This document shows positions 41,207 through 49,622 of a stretch of 64,000 nt of DNA, in pieces. Source of the DNA: Burkholderiales bacterium (GTDB lineage: Bacteria > Pseudomonadota > Gammaproteobacteria > Burkholderiales > JAEUOS01); assembly GCA_947473125.1 (NCBI GenBank), contig CANJDH010000004.1, positions 1 through 64,000 of the forward strand. Reading direction: 5' to 3'. The stretch's first letter is position 1. The number at the start of each line of letters is the position of its first letter. A model generated the notes under the pieces. It did not search any database. It was not told where the DNA came from and saw only the letters and a list, made by a program, of their open reading frames with translations. The position numbers and the translations under genes are program-made.

Positions 41207-44200
41207 ATGTTCGCCAAATCCGCCTCCCTGCGCAGAAGCCTTGCATGGCGCCTGCTGGTCGCCCTGGCGATCGCACTGGTAGTCACTGCGTTAGGGATTG
41301 CCCTGGCGTCGCGCCTCATCGGCAGTTCCGTGGGTCGGCATCAGCTTGATACCGCCGCGGGTCACTTCAAGGCGCGCATCACCGGCATGGAGAGCGATTG
41401 GCGCTTACAGGCCGAGGCGTTCCGCTCCCAACTGCTGGTAAGCCGGGTACTGGAGGAGCCTGACGTGCGCCTCCTGCGGGCACGCCTCACTGCGTTCAGC
41501 ACGGCCCTCGGCGGGGAAGGCACGTTCAGCCACATCGTGCTCACGGATGCCGCCAACCACATCGTGCACAGCACACGCACGCGCTCCGCGCAGGATCTCG
41601 AACTGCCGGCCGCAAGCGCGCAGCCGGCCTGGATTTTCGGCCAACTCGACCAAACGCTGTATCGCTCGTTCAGCCTGCCGGTGACCCTGGCGAGCGGCCG
41701 CGGCCACCTTTTCCTGTTCGCCCCGGTCGACAATGCGCTACTCGGGCGCAATGTATATCCCGACACTGCGGTTTGCCTGCTCTGGAAGGGCCAGGTGGTT
41801 GCGGAATCCCCTGCCCTGTCAGCGGCCGGCGATCCGGCTCCGCCGACAACCTCGACGCGCCTGATGAACTGGAGCGACGAACCTGCCGGCCCGCAGATTC
41901 GCATTGAGCGGCGCATCATCCTGCCACTGGGCGTGTGGCAGGTGCTGGGCATTGCGGCGTTGGCGTTGTTGGCCATCGGCCTGCTGGTGTGGTTAAGCCT
42001 GGGCCGCTGGCTGGCAAGGCAGTCGCGGCGCCTCACCGCCCTGGAGCAAGGCACTGCAGATTTTGTCGCGGCCGGCGGGCTCACGGAGGCCGTGCTGCGC
42101 AAGCTCGATGAGGCTGCGGACAGCCGCCGTGATGAAATATCGAAACTGGCCAGTGCAGCACGCAAGGCGATGCAAAACACCGGGCGCCAGGAGAGATTGC
42201 TCCAGCAGGAACAGCAGCGCATGCGCGACATGGCGGAGCTGTCGTCGGACTGGTTCTGGGAGCAGGACGCCGATTACCGGTTTACCTTCATGTCGGAATC
42301 CCTGCTGGCAATCAACGGTACGCACGCCTCATCCATCGTCGGCAAGTTGCGCTGGGAGTTGCCGGTGTCTGCTGTCGATGACAAGATGTGGGCCGAACAT
42401 CGTGCCCTGCTGGACCGGCGCGAACCGTTCCGCGACTTCGAGTACCGTTTTTTGAACGACAACAGCGAGGTGCGCTGGTCTTCCGTCAGCGGCAAGCCGT
42501 TGTTCGATACCGATAGCCATTTCACCGGCTATCGCGGCACCGGGCGCGACATCACCGAGCGGATGCATGGCGCCGCCCAATTGCGCGAGAGCGAGAGCCG
42601 CTCCCGTGCATTGCTCGAGCTGTCTTCCGACTGGTACTGGGAAATGGACGCCCGGCACCGCCTGACCCGGCGCGAGGGCGCGGTGCTGTCAAGGTTCGGC
42701 GTCAGGGCCGAGCAGGATCTCGGCAAGACCCATTGGGAGCTGGGCTACATCAACATTGACGACAACCAATGGAGCGCACACCGGGCCCTGCTGGAACGAC
42801 ACGAAGAATTTCGCGAAATGCTCGTCGGGCGCCCCGGGGCCGACGGCAACCTGATCTGGGCACGGCTCAGCGGCCGGCCGCGTTATGACGATCACGGTGC
42901 CTTCATCGGCTATCACGGCGTCGGCCGCGGCGTCACGGCGCAAGTCAACGCCGAGCGGGCGTTGCGCGACAACGAAGCGGAACTACGCCTCATCACCGAC
43001 AGCGCGCCGGCATCGATCGGCTATTTCGACCGGGATCTGGTCTTGCGATTTGCCAACCGCACCTGGGAAACCGTATTCAACCGCAAGGCAGCCGATACGG
43101 TGGGCAAGAACTTTCGCGACTTTGCCAGCCCGGCCACACTGCAGAAAGTCGATGCGCAATTTGAGAAGGCCCTGGGCGGCACCACGGTGAGTTACCGGCG
43201 CATCAATGATGCGCCGGGCGCGATGGCAAGGGTTCTGGATTTCAGCCTGGTGCCGCATCGCGACGCGAGTGGCAACGTTGTGGGCTGCTACAGCATCGCG
43301 ATCGATGTCACTGCCGTGACGGAAGCTCAGGAAGAAGTACGCAGCCTGCAGCACCTGTTCACGTCGACATTCCAGAATACGTCTGACCTGATGGCGATCT
43401 ACCGGGTGGAATCGGATCGCCTCATCATTGAAGGATTCAACCAGGCGCTCTGGCGTTTCTATGAAGCACGCTATGCGGGCATTGTCGTGTCCGACTGGGC
43501 CGGCAAGCCGATAAACCAGTTCTTGCGTGAAATCGTCGGCCTGACATCGGCGGAAACCGATGCCAGACTGGCCTCGTTCTGGAAATGTGTGCGCACTGCC
43601 GAAATGGTGCGCTACCAGACCGACCTGCCGACACCGACCGGCACCCACCGGCGCGACTCGCTGCTGGTGCCGATCGCCGATACCACGGGCCGCGTCACCC
43701 ACGTGTTTTACCGCGCGGCAGACATCACCGAGCTGGCCCGGAAGGAAGAAGAATTGCAGGCGCTCAACGCCGGTCTGGAACGCAAGGTGGTGGCGCGCAC
43801 CGCCGACCTCTCCGCCGCCAATCGCGAGCTCGAGGCATTCGCCTACGCGGTATCGCACGACCTGCGCACCCCCTTGCGCGGCATCGACGGTTTCAGCAAG
43901 CTGCTGGTCGATGAACTCGGCCCCTCGCTGGCGCCGAGCGGTGCCTCGCACCTGCAGCGGATTCGCCTTGGCATCCAGCGCATGGGCGACCTGATTGACG
44001 ACCTGCTGCGCCTGTCGCGCGTAACCCGTGGCCCACTCAAGCGCAGCCCGGTCGATCTCTCGGCGCTGGCCGCCGAAGTCGGCGCCGAGCTGGCGCGCCA
44101 GGCGCCGGGGCGCGATGTGGATTGGCGCATCATGCCCGGCATGAGCGTGTCGGCCGACCCGGGGCTGATGCGCTTGTTGCTCGACAACCTGCTCGGCAAC

Positions 44201-44503
44201 GCCTTTAAGTATTCGCGCCACGTGGTGCACGCGGTGATTGAAATCGACGCGTCCCCCGCAGCCCGGGGTGTCGAGATTCGCGTGCGCGACAATGGCGCCG
44301 GCTTCGACATGGCCTACGCCGACAAGCTGTTCCAGCCGTTTCAGCGATTGCACGGCGTGAAGGAATTCGAGGGCACCGGCGTTGGCCTGGCCACGGTGTT
44401 TCGCATCGTGGCGCGGCACGGCGGCACGATTCATGCGCATGGCGAGACTGGCAAAGGCGCCGAATTTCGGATAACCTTGCCCCACGAGGAGCCTGACACA
44501 TGA
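41207..44503 (+). CDS. Membrane sensor histidine kinase with four PAS domains
   Basis: A 1,098-residue kinase. TM1 is about residues 14-36, then a periplasmic region of about 200 residues, TM2 about 242-264 (LGIAALALLAIGLLVWLSLG), a linker, PAS domains at about 340-455, 468-590, 593-710 and 717-850, HisKA with the H-box SHDLRTPLRGIDGFSKLL (phospho-His884) and HATPase (LLDNLLGNAFKYS, GAGFDMAYADKLFQPFQRLH, GTGVGLATVFRIV). The last part resembles phytochrome-type kinases that pair with single-domain regulators. It starts 5 bp after the binding protein and overlaps the response regulator by 4 bp, so all three are one unit. The periplasmic domain may dock the ligand-loaded binding protein; that is inference. 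Confidence 0.92.
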   Translation: MFAKSASLRRSLAWRLLVALAIALVVTALGIALASRLIGSSVGRHQLDTAAGHFKARITGMESDWRLQAEAFRSQLLVSRVLEEPDVRLLRARLTAFSTALGGEGTFSHIVLTDAANHIVHSTRTRSAQDLELPAASAQPAWIFGQLDQTLYRSFSLPVTLASGRGHLFLFAPVDNALLGRNVYPDTAVCLLWKGQVVAESPALSAAGDPAPPTTSTRLMNWSDEPAGPQIRIERRIILPLGVWQVLGIAALALLAIGLLVWLSLGRWLARQSRRLTALEQGTADFVAAGGLTEAVLRKLDEAADSRRDEISKLASAARKAMQNTGRQERLLQQEQQRMRDMAELSSDWFWEQDADYRFTFMSESLLAINGTHASSIVGKLRWELPVSAVDDKMWAEHRALLDRREPFRDFEYRFLNDNSEVRWSSVSGKPLFDTDSHFTGYRGTGRDITERMHGAAQLRESESRSRALLELSSDWYWEMDARHRLTRREGAVLSRFGVRAEQDLGKTHWELGYINIDDNQWSAHRALLERHEEFREMLVGRPGADGNLIWARLSGRPRYDDHGAFIGYHGVGRGVTAQVNAERALRDNEAELRLITDSAPASIGYFDRDLVLRFANRTWETVFNRKAADTVGKNFRDFASPATLQKVDAQFEKALGGTTVSYRRINDAPGAMARVLDFSLVPHRDASGNVVGCYSIAIDVTAVTEAQEEVRSLQHLFTSTFQNTSDLMAIYRVESDRLIIEGFNQALWRFYEARYAGIVVSDWAGKPINQFLREIVGLTSAETDARLASFWKCVRTAEMVRYQTDLPTPTGTHRRDSLLVPIADTTGRVTHVFYRAADITELARKEEELQALNAGLERKVVARTADLSAANRELEAFAYAVSHDLRTPLRGIDGFSKLLVDELGPSLAPSGASHLQRIRLGIQRMGDLIDDLLRLSRVTRGPLKRSPVDLSALAAEVGAELARQAPGRDVDWRIMPGMSVSADPGLMRLLLDNLLGNAFKYSRHVVHAVIEIDASPAARGVEIRVRDNGAGFDMAYADKLFQPFQRLHGVKEFEGTGVGLATVFRIVARHGGTIHAHGETGKGAEFRITLPHEEPDT

Positions 44504-44937
44504 CGCAGGGTACGATTTTGCTGGTGGAAGACAACGAAGACGACGCCACGCTCACCGTGCTCGCCTTCAAGCGTGCCAACCTGCTCAACAAGGTGGTGGT
44601 CGCCGACGACGGCGCCAAGGCGCTTGATTACCTGTTTGGCGACAATGCCTTTGCCGGCACCGGCGAGCCGATGCCGATTCTGATGATCCTCGACCTCAAC
44701 CTGCCGAAGGTCTCGGGGCTCGATGTGCTCAAGCGGGTGCGCTCTGAAGAGCGCACCAAATACATGCCGGTGGTGGTGCTCACGACCTCGATCGAAGAGG
44801 AAGACGTGATCAACAGCTACGCGCGCGGCGCCAACGCCTATGTGCGCAAGCCGGTGGAGTTCGAGAATTTCCTTGATGCCGCCTCCAAGCTCGGCATGTT
44901 CTGGCTGCTAACCAACGTCCAGCCGCCGATCACCTGA
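44500..44937 (+). CDS. Single-domain response regulator (CheY/Rcp1 type)
   Basis: A 145-residue receiver domain without an output domain. Acidic pocket in ILLVEDNEDDATLT, phospho-acceptor Asp65 in LMILDLNLPKVSGLDVL, switch Thr in VVLTTSIEEED and Lys in AYVRKPVEF. The pattern DLNLPKVSG and the insertion before it are typical of Rcp1-like regulators coupled to phytochrome-type kinases. ATG overlaps the kinase stop (ATGA). Output must go through another protein or by protein-protein contact. Two dispersed palindromes follow and may end the transcript. Confidence 0.92.
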   Translation: MTQGTILLVEDNEDDATLTVLAFKRANLLNKVVVADDGAKALDYLFGDNAFAGTGEPMPILMILDLNLPKVSGLDVLKRVRSEERTKYMPVVVLTTSIEEEDVINSYARGANAYVRKPVEFENFLDAASKLGMFWLLTNVQPPIT

Positions 44938-44943
44938 CCCGCC

Positions 44944-44970
44944 AGAACCCGCTCCAGGAGCGGATGTTGG
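44944..44970 (+). repeat. Dispersed palindrome copy
   Basis: AGAACCCGCTCCAGGAGCGG followed by ATGTTGG; CCGCTCC and GGAGCGG pair around A. First of two copies in a row after the response regulator. Confidence 0.75.
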
Positions 44971-44982
44971 CGGCACCCCACT

Positions 44983-45008
44983 GAAGAACCGCTCCTGGAG
45001 CGGATTTC
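44983..45008 (+). repeat. Dispersed palindrome copy, closest to the consensus
   Basis: GAAGAACCGCTCCTGGAGCG followed by GATTTC; CCGCTCC and GGAGCGG pair around T. It lies 12 bp after another copy in the same orientation. Together they may form a terminator or a processing site. Confidence 0.75.
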
Positions 45009-45047
45009 ATGGCAAGAGCCATGCAAAATCCTTTGTCGGCCGCTTGG

Positions 45048-45069
45048 TTGACGTTAACGTAAACGTCAA
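45048..45069. promoter_or_regulatory. MerR/LiuR-type palindrome upstream of icmF
   Basis: TTGACGTT and AACGTCAA are perfect 8-bp arms around AACGTA. ACGT-rich sites of this form are known for LiuR-like MerR regulators of branched-chain amino acid and acyl-CoA catabolism in proteobacteria. The left arm contains a -35-like TTGACG, with TAGGCT 17 bases further (45071-45076) as a candidate -10, so the site covers the promoter spacer. No regulator gene is nearby. Confidence 0.65.
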
Positions 45070-45228
45070 GTAGGCTTCGTCCTCCGGAGCACAGCACTAA
45101 TGGCGTCCCGGCGCGCCGTAGGTGCCTGGAGCGCACGGCATACAATCTTTGCCCGACCCGTTTTCAGAATACCGGCGCCGCTGATCACGCCGGACGATGC
45201 AACACTACGCAAGACCACGAGGCGTGCC

Positions 45229-48200
45229 ATGACCGACCTTTCTGTGCAAAAACAGCTTGAAAGCCCGCGCCTCAAGAACAAGGTGCGCTTTGTTACCGCT
45301 GCCTCCCTGTTCGACGGCCACGACGCCTCGATCAACATCATGCGCCGCATCCTGCAGGCACAAGGCGCCGAAGTCATCCACCTCGGGCACAACCGCTCGG
45401 TCGACGAAGTGGTCACGGCGGCCCTGCAGGAAGACGCGCAGGGCATCGCGATGTCGAGCTACCAGGGCGGGCACGTCGAGTATTTCAAATACATGGTGGA
45501 TCTGCTCAAGGAGCGCGGCGGCGCTCACATCAAGATTTTTGCGGGCGGCGGCGGCGTGATCGTGCCCGACGAGATCCGCGACCTGCATGCCTACGGCGTC
45601 ACGCGCATCTACTCGCCGGAAGACGGCCAGAAACTCGGCCTGGTCGGCATGATCTGGGACATGCTCGAACGTTGCGATGTCGATCTGTCCAGCTACGCGC
45701 CCAAGACGCTTGATGCGTTGCGCGGCCCGGCCCAGCCGCAGCGCCGCGCACTGGCGCAATGGATCACGGCCATCGAAAACGGCAAGGCCGATGCCAACTT
45801 GCACAAAGCGATGCTCGACGTTGCCGCCAAGACCCGGACACCGACGCTCGGCATTACCGGCACCGGCGGTGCCGGCAAGAGTTCGCTCACCGATGAATTG
45901 ATTCGCCGGTTTCGGCTTGACCAGGGCGATGGCCTGCAGATCGCCGTAATCTCGATCGACCCGTCGCGGCGCAAATCGGGCGGCGCCCTGCTCGGCGACC
46001 GGATTCGCATGAATGCGATCAACTCAGTTGGCAACCGCGCGAACATCTTCATGCGCTCGCTGGCCACGCGCGAAGCCGGCAGCGAAATCTCCAAGGCGTT
46101 GCCCGACGTGATTTCGGCCTGCAAGGTCGCAGGGTTTGACCTGATCATCGTGGAAACCTCGGGCATCGGCCAGGGCGATGCCGCGATCGTGCCGCTGGTC
46201 GACGCCAGCCTGTATGTGATGACGCCGGAGTTCGGCGCCGCCTCGCAGTTGGAAAAAATCGACATGCTCGACTTTGCCGATTTTGTGGCGATCAACAAGT
46301 TCGACCGCAAGGGCGCACCCGACGCGCTGCGCGACGTGCGCAAGCAATACCAGCGCAACCGTGAAGCCTGGAGCGTTGCCTCCGAAGACATGCCGGTCTA
46401 CGGCACCATGGCGAGCCGCTTCAATGACGATGGCGTGACCGCCCTCTACCAGGGTCTATGCCCGAAGCTCACGGAGCTGGGCCTGACTCTCAAGCAAAGC
46501 CGGCTCCCCAAGGTGAAAGTGAAGTCGTCCAGCAACCAGACGCCGATCGTGCCGCCGGCCAAGGTGCGTTACCTGTCGGAAATTGCCGACACAGTGCGTG
46601 GTTATCACGCGCAGGCAAAAGCACAAGTGGCACTGGCGCGCGAGGCGCAGCAGTTGCGCGCCTCCAAGGCAATCGCCTCAAAAGGCGCTTCCACCAACGG
46701 TTTCAACGATGCCTCTCTGGCAGGATTGGAGCACCTCGCTGCCGAGCGCGAAGCACGCCTCACACCCGAAGCCAGGCAACTCCTTGCCCAATGGCCCGAA
46801 ATGCAGAGAGCCTACGCAGGCGATGAATATGTCGTGAAGATTCGCGACAAGGAAATCCGCACCGACCTCACCACCACCTCGCTTTCGGGCACCAAGGTAC
46901 GCAAGGTGGCCCTGCCGCGTTTTGAAGACCACGGCGAGCAACTGCGCTGGCTGCTGCTCGAAAACGTGCCGGGCTCCTTCCCCTACACCGCCGGCGTGTT
47001 CGCCTTCAAGCGCGAGAACGAAGACCCGACGCGCATGTTCGCCGGCGAGGGTGACCCGTTCCGCACCAACAAGCGCTTCCATCATGTCTCCGAAGGCATG
47101 GCGGCCAAGCGCCTCTCGACCGCGTTCGACTCGGTCACGCTGTACGGCAACGACCCGAACCTGCGCCCGGACATTTACGGCAAGGTCGGCAATTCAGGCG
47201 TCTCGATCGCTACGCTCGACGACATGAAGGTGCTGTACGGCGGCTTTGATTTGACCAGCCCCAACACCAGTGTCTCGATGACGATCAACGGCCCGGCGCC
47301 GACCATCCTCGCGTTCTTCATGAACACCGCAATCGACCAGAACCTTGACAAGTTCAAGATGGATAACGACCGTGATCCCACTGCCGATGAAGCTGCGAAG
47401 ATTCGCGCCTGGGTGCTGGAAAACGTGCGCGGCACGGTGCAGGCCGACATCCTCAAAGAAGACCAGGGCCAGAACACCTGCATTTTCTCGACCGAGTTTT
47501 CGCTCAAGGTGATGGGCGACATCGCCGAGTACTTTGTCCACCACAAGGTACGCAACTTCTACTCGGTATCGATCAGCGGATACCACATCGCCGAAGCTGG
47601 CGCCAACCCGATCTCGCAGCTCGCGCTGACGTTGTCGAACGGCTTCACCTTCGTCGAAGCCTACCTTGCGCGCGGCATGCACATCGATGACTTCGCCGCC
47701 AACCTGTCGTTTTTCTTCTCCTACGGCATGGACCCGGAGTATGCGGTGATCGGCCGCGTGGCGCGGCGCATCTGGGCCACCACCATCAAGAACAAGTACG
47801 GCGGCAACGAACGCAGCCAGAAACTCAAGTTTCATTCACAGACTTCCGGCCGTTCGCTGCACGCACAGGAAATTGCCTTCAACGACATCCGCACCACCCT
47901 GCAGGCGCTGATCTCGACCTACGACAACACCAACTCGCTGCACACCAACGCCTACGACGAAGCGATCACCACGCCGACCGAAGAATCGGTGCGCCGCGCG
48001 ATGGCGATCCAGCTGATCATCAACCGCGAATGGGGCATCGGCAAGAACGAAAACCCGAACCAGGGCTCGTTCATCATCGAAGAGCTGACCGACCTGGTCG
48101 AAGAAGCCGTGCTCAAGGAATTCGAAGCCATCAGCGACCGCGGTGGCGTGCTCGGTGCGATGGAGACCGGCTTTCAGCGCGGCCAGATCCAGGAACAATC

Positions 48201-48528
48201 GATGTACTACGAGCACAAGAAGCACGATGGCTCGTACCCGATCATCGGCGTCAACACCTTCCGCAACCCGCACGATTCGGGCATGCCGCAGGCGATTGAA
48301 CTGATCCGCTCGACCGAGGAGGAAAAGCAGTCGCAGCTACAACGACTGGCCGATTTTCATGCCCGTAACAAAGACCAAGCCCCGAAGCAACTGCAACGCC
48401 TGCAGCAGGCGGTGATCGACAACCAGAACGTGTTCGACGTGCTGATGGATGCGGCGCGCGTCTGCTCGCTGGGGCAGATCACCAACGCCCTGTTTGAAGT
48501 GGGCGGGCAATACCGGCGCAGCATGTAG
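45229..48528 (+). CDS. icmF: Fused isobutyryl-CoA mutase IcmF (B12 domain-MeaB GTPase-mutase)
   Basis: A 1,099-residue adenosylcobalamin-dependent mutase. The N-terminal cobalamin domain has the base-off motif [13 protein letters not shown] (His31). The central MeaB-type G-protein chaperone has Walker A GTGGAGKS (residues 211-218), [20 protein letters not shown] and the guanine-specificity [12 protein letters not shown]. The C-terminal mutase runs from about residue 540 ([20 protein letters not shown]) to the end. IcmF interconverts isobutyryl-CoA and n-butyryl-CoA, and some act on pivalyl- or isovaleryl-CoA. ATG 45229 ([10 protein letters not shown]) has GAGG upstream and matches known IcmF starts; an open frame from 45100 precedes it. 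A MerR/LiuR-type operator lies upstream. Confidence 0.93.
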   Translation: MTDLSVQKQLESPRLKNKVRFVTAASLFDGHDASINIMRRILQAQGAEVIHLGHNRSVDEVVTAALQEDAQGIAMSSYQGGHVEYFKYMVDLLKERGGAHIKIFAGGGGVIVPDEIRDLHAYGVTRIYSPEDGQKLGLVGMIWDMLERCDVDLSSYAPKTLDALRGPAQPQRRALAQWITAIENGKADANLHKAMLDVAAKTRTPTLGITGTGGAGKSSLTDELIRRFRLDQGDGLQIAVISIDPSRRKSGGALLGDRIRMNAINSVGNRANIFMRSLATREAGSEISKALPDVISACKVAGFDLIIVETSGIGQGDAAIVPLVDASLYVMTPEFGAASQLEKIDMLDFADFVAINKFDRKGAPDALRDVRKQYQRNREAWSVASEDMPVYGTMASRFNDDGVTALYQGLCPKLTELGLTLKQSRLPKVKVKSSSNQTPIVPPAKVRYLSEIADTVRGYHAQAKAQVALAREAQQLRASKAIASKGASTNGFNDASLAGLEHLAAEREARLTPEARQLLAQWPEMQRAYAGDEYVVKIRDKEIRTDLTTTSLSGTKVRKVALPRFEDHGEQLRWLLLENVPGSFPYTAGVFAFKRENEDPTRMFAGEGDPFRTNKRFHHVSEGMAAKRLSTAFDSVTLYGNDPNLRPDIYGKVGNSGVSIATLDDMKVLYGGFDLTSPNTSVSMTINGPAPTILAFFMNTAIDQNLDKFKMDNDRDPTADEAAKIRAWVLENVRGTVQADILKEDQGQNTCIFSTEFSLKVMGDIAEYFVHHKVRNFYSVSISGYHIAEAGANPISQLALTLSNGFTFVEAYLARGMHIDDFAANLSFFFSYGMDPEYAVIGRVARRIWATTIKNKYGGNERSQKLKFHSQTSGRSLHAQEIAFNDIRTTLQALISTYDNTNSLHTNAYDEAITTPTEESVRRAMAIQLIINREWGIGKNENPNQGSFIIEELTDLVEEAVLKEFEAISDRGGVLGAMETGFQRGQIQEQSMYYEHKKHDGSYPIIGVNTFRNPHDSGMPQAIELIRSTEEEKQSQLQRLADFHARNKDQAPKQLQRLQQAVIDNQNVFDVLMDAARVCSLGQITNALFEVGGQYRRSM

Positions 48529-48643
48529 GATGGATCGCCCCATCTACCTACACGTCACCACGGACAGGTCGAGGAGATGTCGGCTGAGCGTCGTGATAAC
48601 ATAAACCCGTGCTACACAGGTTTTGTGTTTCGGGAGACATCAA

Positions 48644-48874
48644 ATGGCTAATCTGACAATCGCGGTTCCCGACGAAGTGCTCAAGCAAGCGCGTCAGCGT
48701 GCCGTGGGGCAAGGCACATCGGTCAACGCTGTGCTGCGCAATTACCTCGGCCAGTACGCCGGTGTCGAGTTGAAACTGGTGCGCGCGGCGGAGCAGGTGC
48801 TGGCGATTTCCGACAAAACCCACTCCGCCCGGGGACGCAAACGCTGGACCCGTGACGACCTATACCAGCGATGA
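48644..48874 (+). CDS. vapB: Ribbon-helix-helix antitoxin (VapB-like)
   Basis: A 76-residue protein beginning MANLTIAVPDEVLKQARQRA, the strand and first helix of a ribbon-helix-helix (CopG/Arc) DNA-binding domain; TSVNAVLRNYL is the second helix. The C-terminal RGRKRWTRDDLY is the likely toxin-binding segment. ATG 48644 follows GGGAG. It overlaps the PIN-domain toxin gene by 4 bp and is likely to repress the pair. Confidence 0.85.
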   Translation: MANLTIAVPDEVLKQARQRAVGQGTSVNAVLRNYLGQYAGVELKLVRAAEQVLAISDKTHSARGRKRWTRDDLYQR

Positions 48875-49290
48875 AATTTTTCTTCGATACCAACGTACTG
48901 GTCTATGTTTTTGACAGGAAGGCACCGCAAAAGCGCGACCTGGCGCGCGCGCTGCTGATGCGGCATGCGGGTGACGGCGACATTCTCTTGAGCACCCAGG
49001 TGCTGCAGGAGTTTTATGTGACCGTGACGCGCAAGTTGACGCCGCCGCTTTCTCTGGATGACGCGGAGCGCACCGTCGCGAGCTATACGGAATTTCCAAC
49101 CGTGCACATCGACAACCGGCTGATCCTCGCCGCCATCGGCCGCAGTCAGGCGAGCAAGCTTTCGTTTTGGGATGGCCTGATCGTCCAAGCTGCACTGGCG
49201 GGCGGCGCCAGCGTGCTGTATTCGGAAGACCTGCAACACGGGCAGATATTTGACGGGCTGGCCGTTACCAATCCGTTCAAGACTCCCTGA
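48871..49290 (+). CDS. vapC: PIN-domain ribonuclease toxin (VapC)
   Basis: A 139-residue PIN-domain protein. Acidic metal residues are seen in FFDTNVLVYVFD, LQEFYVTV and SFWDGLIVQAAL, with the last in LYSEDLQHG. Normal length for VapC, which cleaves tRNA or rRNA when freed from VapB. Start overlaps the antitoxin stop (ATGA). A small fragment of another gene follows directly. Confidence 0.9.
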   Translation: MKFFFDTNVLVYVFDRKAPQKRDLARALLMRHAGDGDILLSTQVLQEFYVTVTRKLTPPLSLDDAERTVASYTEFPTVHIDNRLILAAIGRSQASKLSFWDGLIVQAALAGGASVLYSEDLQHGQIFDGLAVTNPFKTP

Positions 49291-49299
49291 CGCGCCGCG

Positions 49300-49410
49300 G
49301 CTGCCAAGCAGGGTTACCTGGTCGGGATTGCGCATCTGTCCTTCCCCGGCATCGGGCGGCTGCGGGCGGCGGGCGCAGGCTATACGTGGGTGCCGGTGAA
49401 TTATTCGTGA
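49300..49410 (+). pseudogene. C-terminal remnant of an MBL-fold hydrolase-like protein
   Basis: A 36-codon frame without a start reads GYLVGIAHLSFPGIGRLRAA then GAGYTWVPVNYS and a stop. The pattern H-x-x-F-P-G-x-G-x-x-x-x-x-G-x-G-Y-x-W-V-P-V is familiar from the end of periplasmic metallo-beta-lactamase-fold hydrolases of the methyl-parathion-hydrolase type. The rest of the gene is absent. The stop lies in a duplicated 11-mer. Confidence 0.5.
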
Positions 49411-49417
49411 ATTATTC
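49396..49417 (+). repeat. Tandem 11-bp direct repeat
   Basis: GTGAATTATTC occurs twice without a gap at the end of the metallo-hydrolase remnant. This could be a scar of slippage or excision. Confidence 0.85.
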
Positions 49418-49458
49418 GGCGCTGAAGCAGGCGCCAACTTGTAGAGGGTAAACGGCCT

Positions 49459-49488
49459 GAGAGGCGCTCTGGGAGCGGTTCTTCGGCC
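49459..49488 (-). repeat. Dispersed palindrome copy
   Basis: Minus strand GGCCGAAGAACCGCTCCCAG followed by AGCGCCTCTC; it matches the consensus through GAAGAACCGCTCC. Located between vapC debris and the Fic gene. Confidence 0.65.
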
Positions 49489-49564
49489 TATCGCGCGAAC
49501 CCTTTTGGGATATTTCTCAATACAGAATATTTGAATAATAGTACGCAATAAATGTCGCAATATT

Positions 49565-49582
49565 GCAACAATTCATTGTTGC
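49565..49582. promoter_or_regulatory. Perfect 8-2-8 palindrome upstream of the Fic gene
   Basis: GCAACAAT and ATTGTTGC are perfect arms around TC. The 10-bp palindrome GCAATATTGC (49557-49566) overlaps its left edge, so GCAA/TTGC half-sites occur four times in 26 bp. Likely operator for a DNA-binding protein, possibly the Fic protein itself, which has a C-terminal winged-helix-like part. Confidence 0.6.
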
Positions 49583-49599
49583 ATCAATAGCTTATATGG

Positions 49600-49622
49600 T
49601 TCATGATGTTAGCAATCATGAA
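49600..49622. promoter_or_regulatory. Palindrome spanning the Fic start codons
   Basis: TTCATGAT and ATCATGAA are perfect 8-bp arms around 7 bases. The arms include two candidate ATG starts (49603 and 49618). In RNA it could form a hairpin hiding the translation start. Confidence 0.5.

Larger units (their letters stand above)
49291..49602. other. 312-bp gap after vapC, AT-rich in its second half
   Basis: It holds a metallo-hydrolase tail fragment, an 11-bp tandem repeat, one dispersed palindrome and, from about 49500, an AT-rich stretch with several palindromes leading to the Fic gene. The abrupt change in base composition near 49500 marks this stretch as unlike its surroundings. Confidence 0.6.

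Noticed and set aside
42983..44485. 500-codon minus-strand open frame
   Set aside because: Antisense to the four-PAS histidine kinase, with biased composition and no recognisable domain.
44944..45008. Two palindromes as a minimal CRISPR array
   Set aside because: Same-orientation copies with only 12 bp between them and sequence found singly elsewhere; this fits a REP-type pair, not a repeat-spacer unit.
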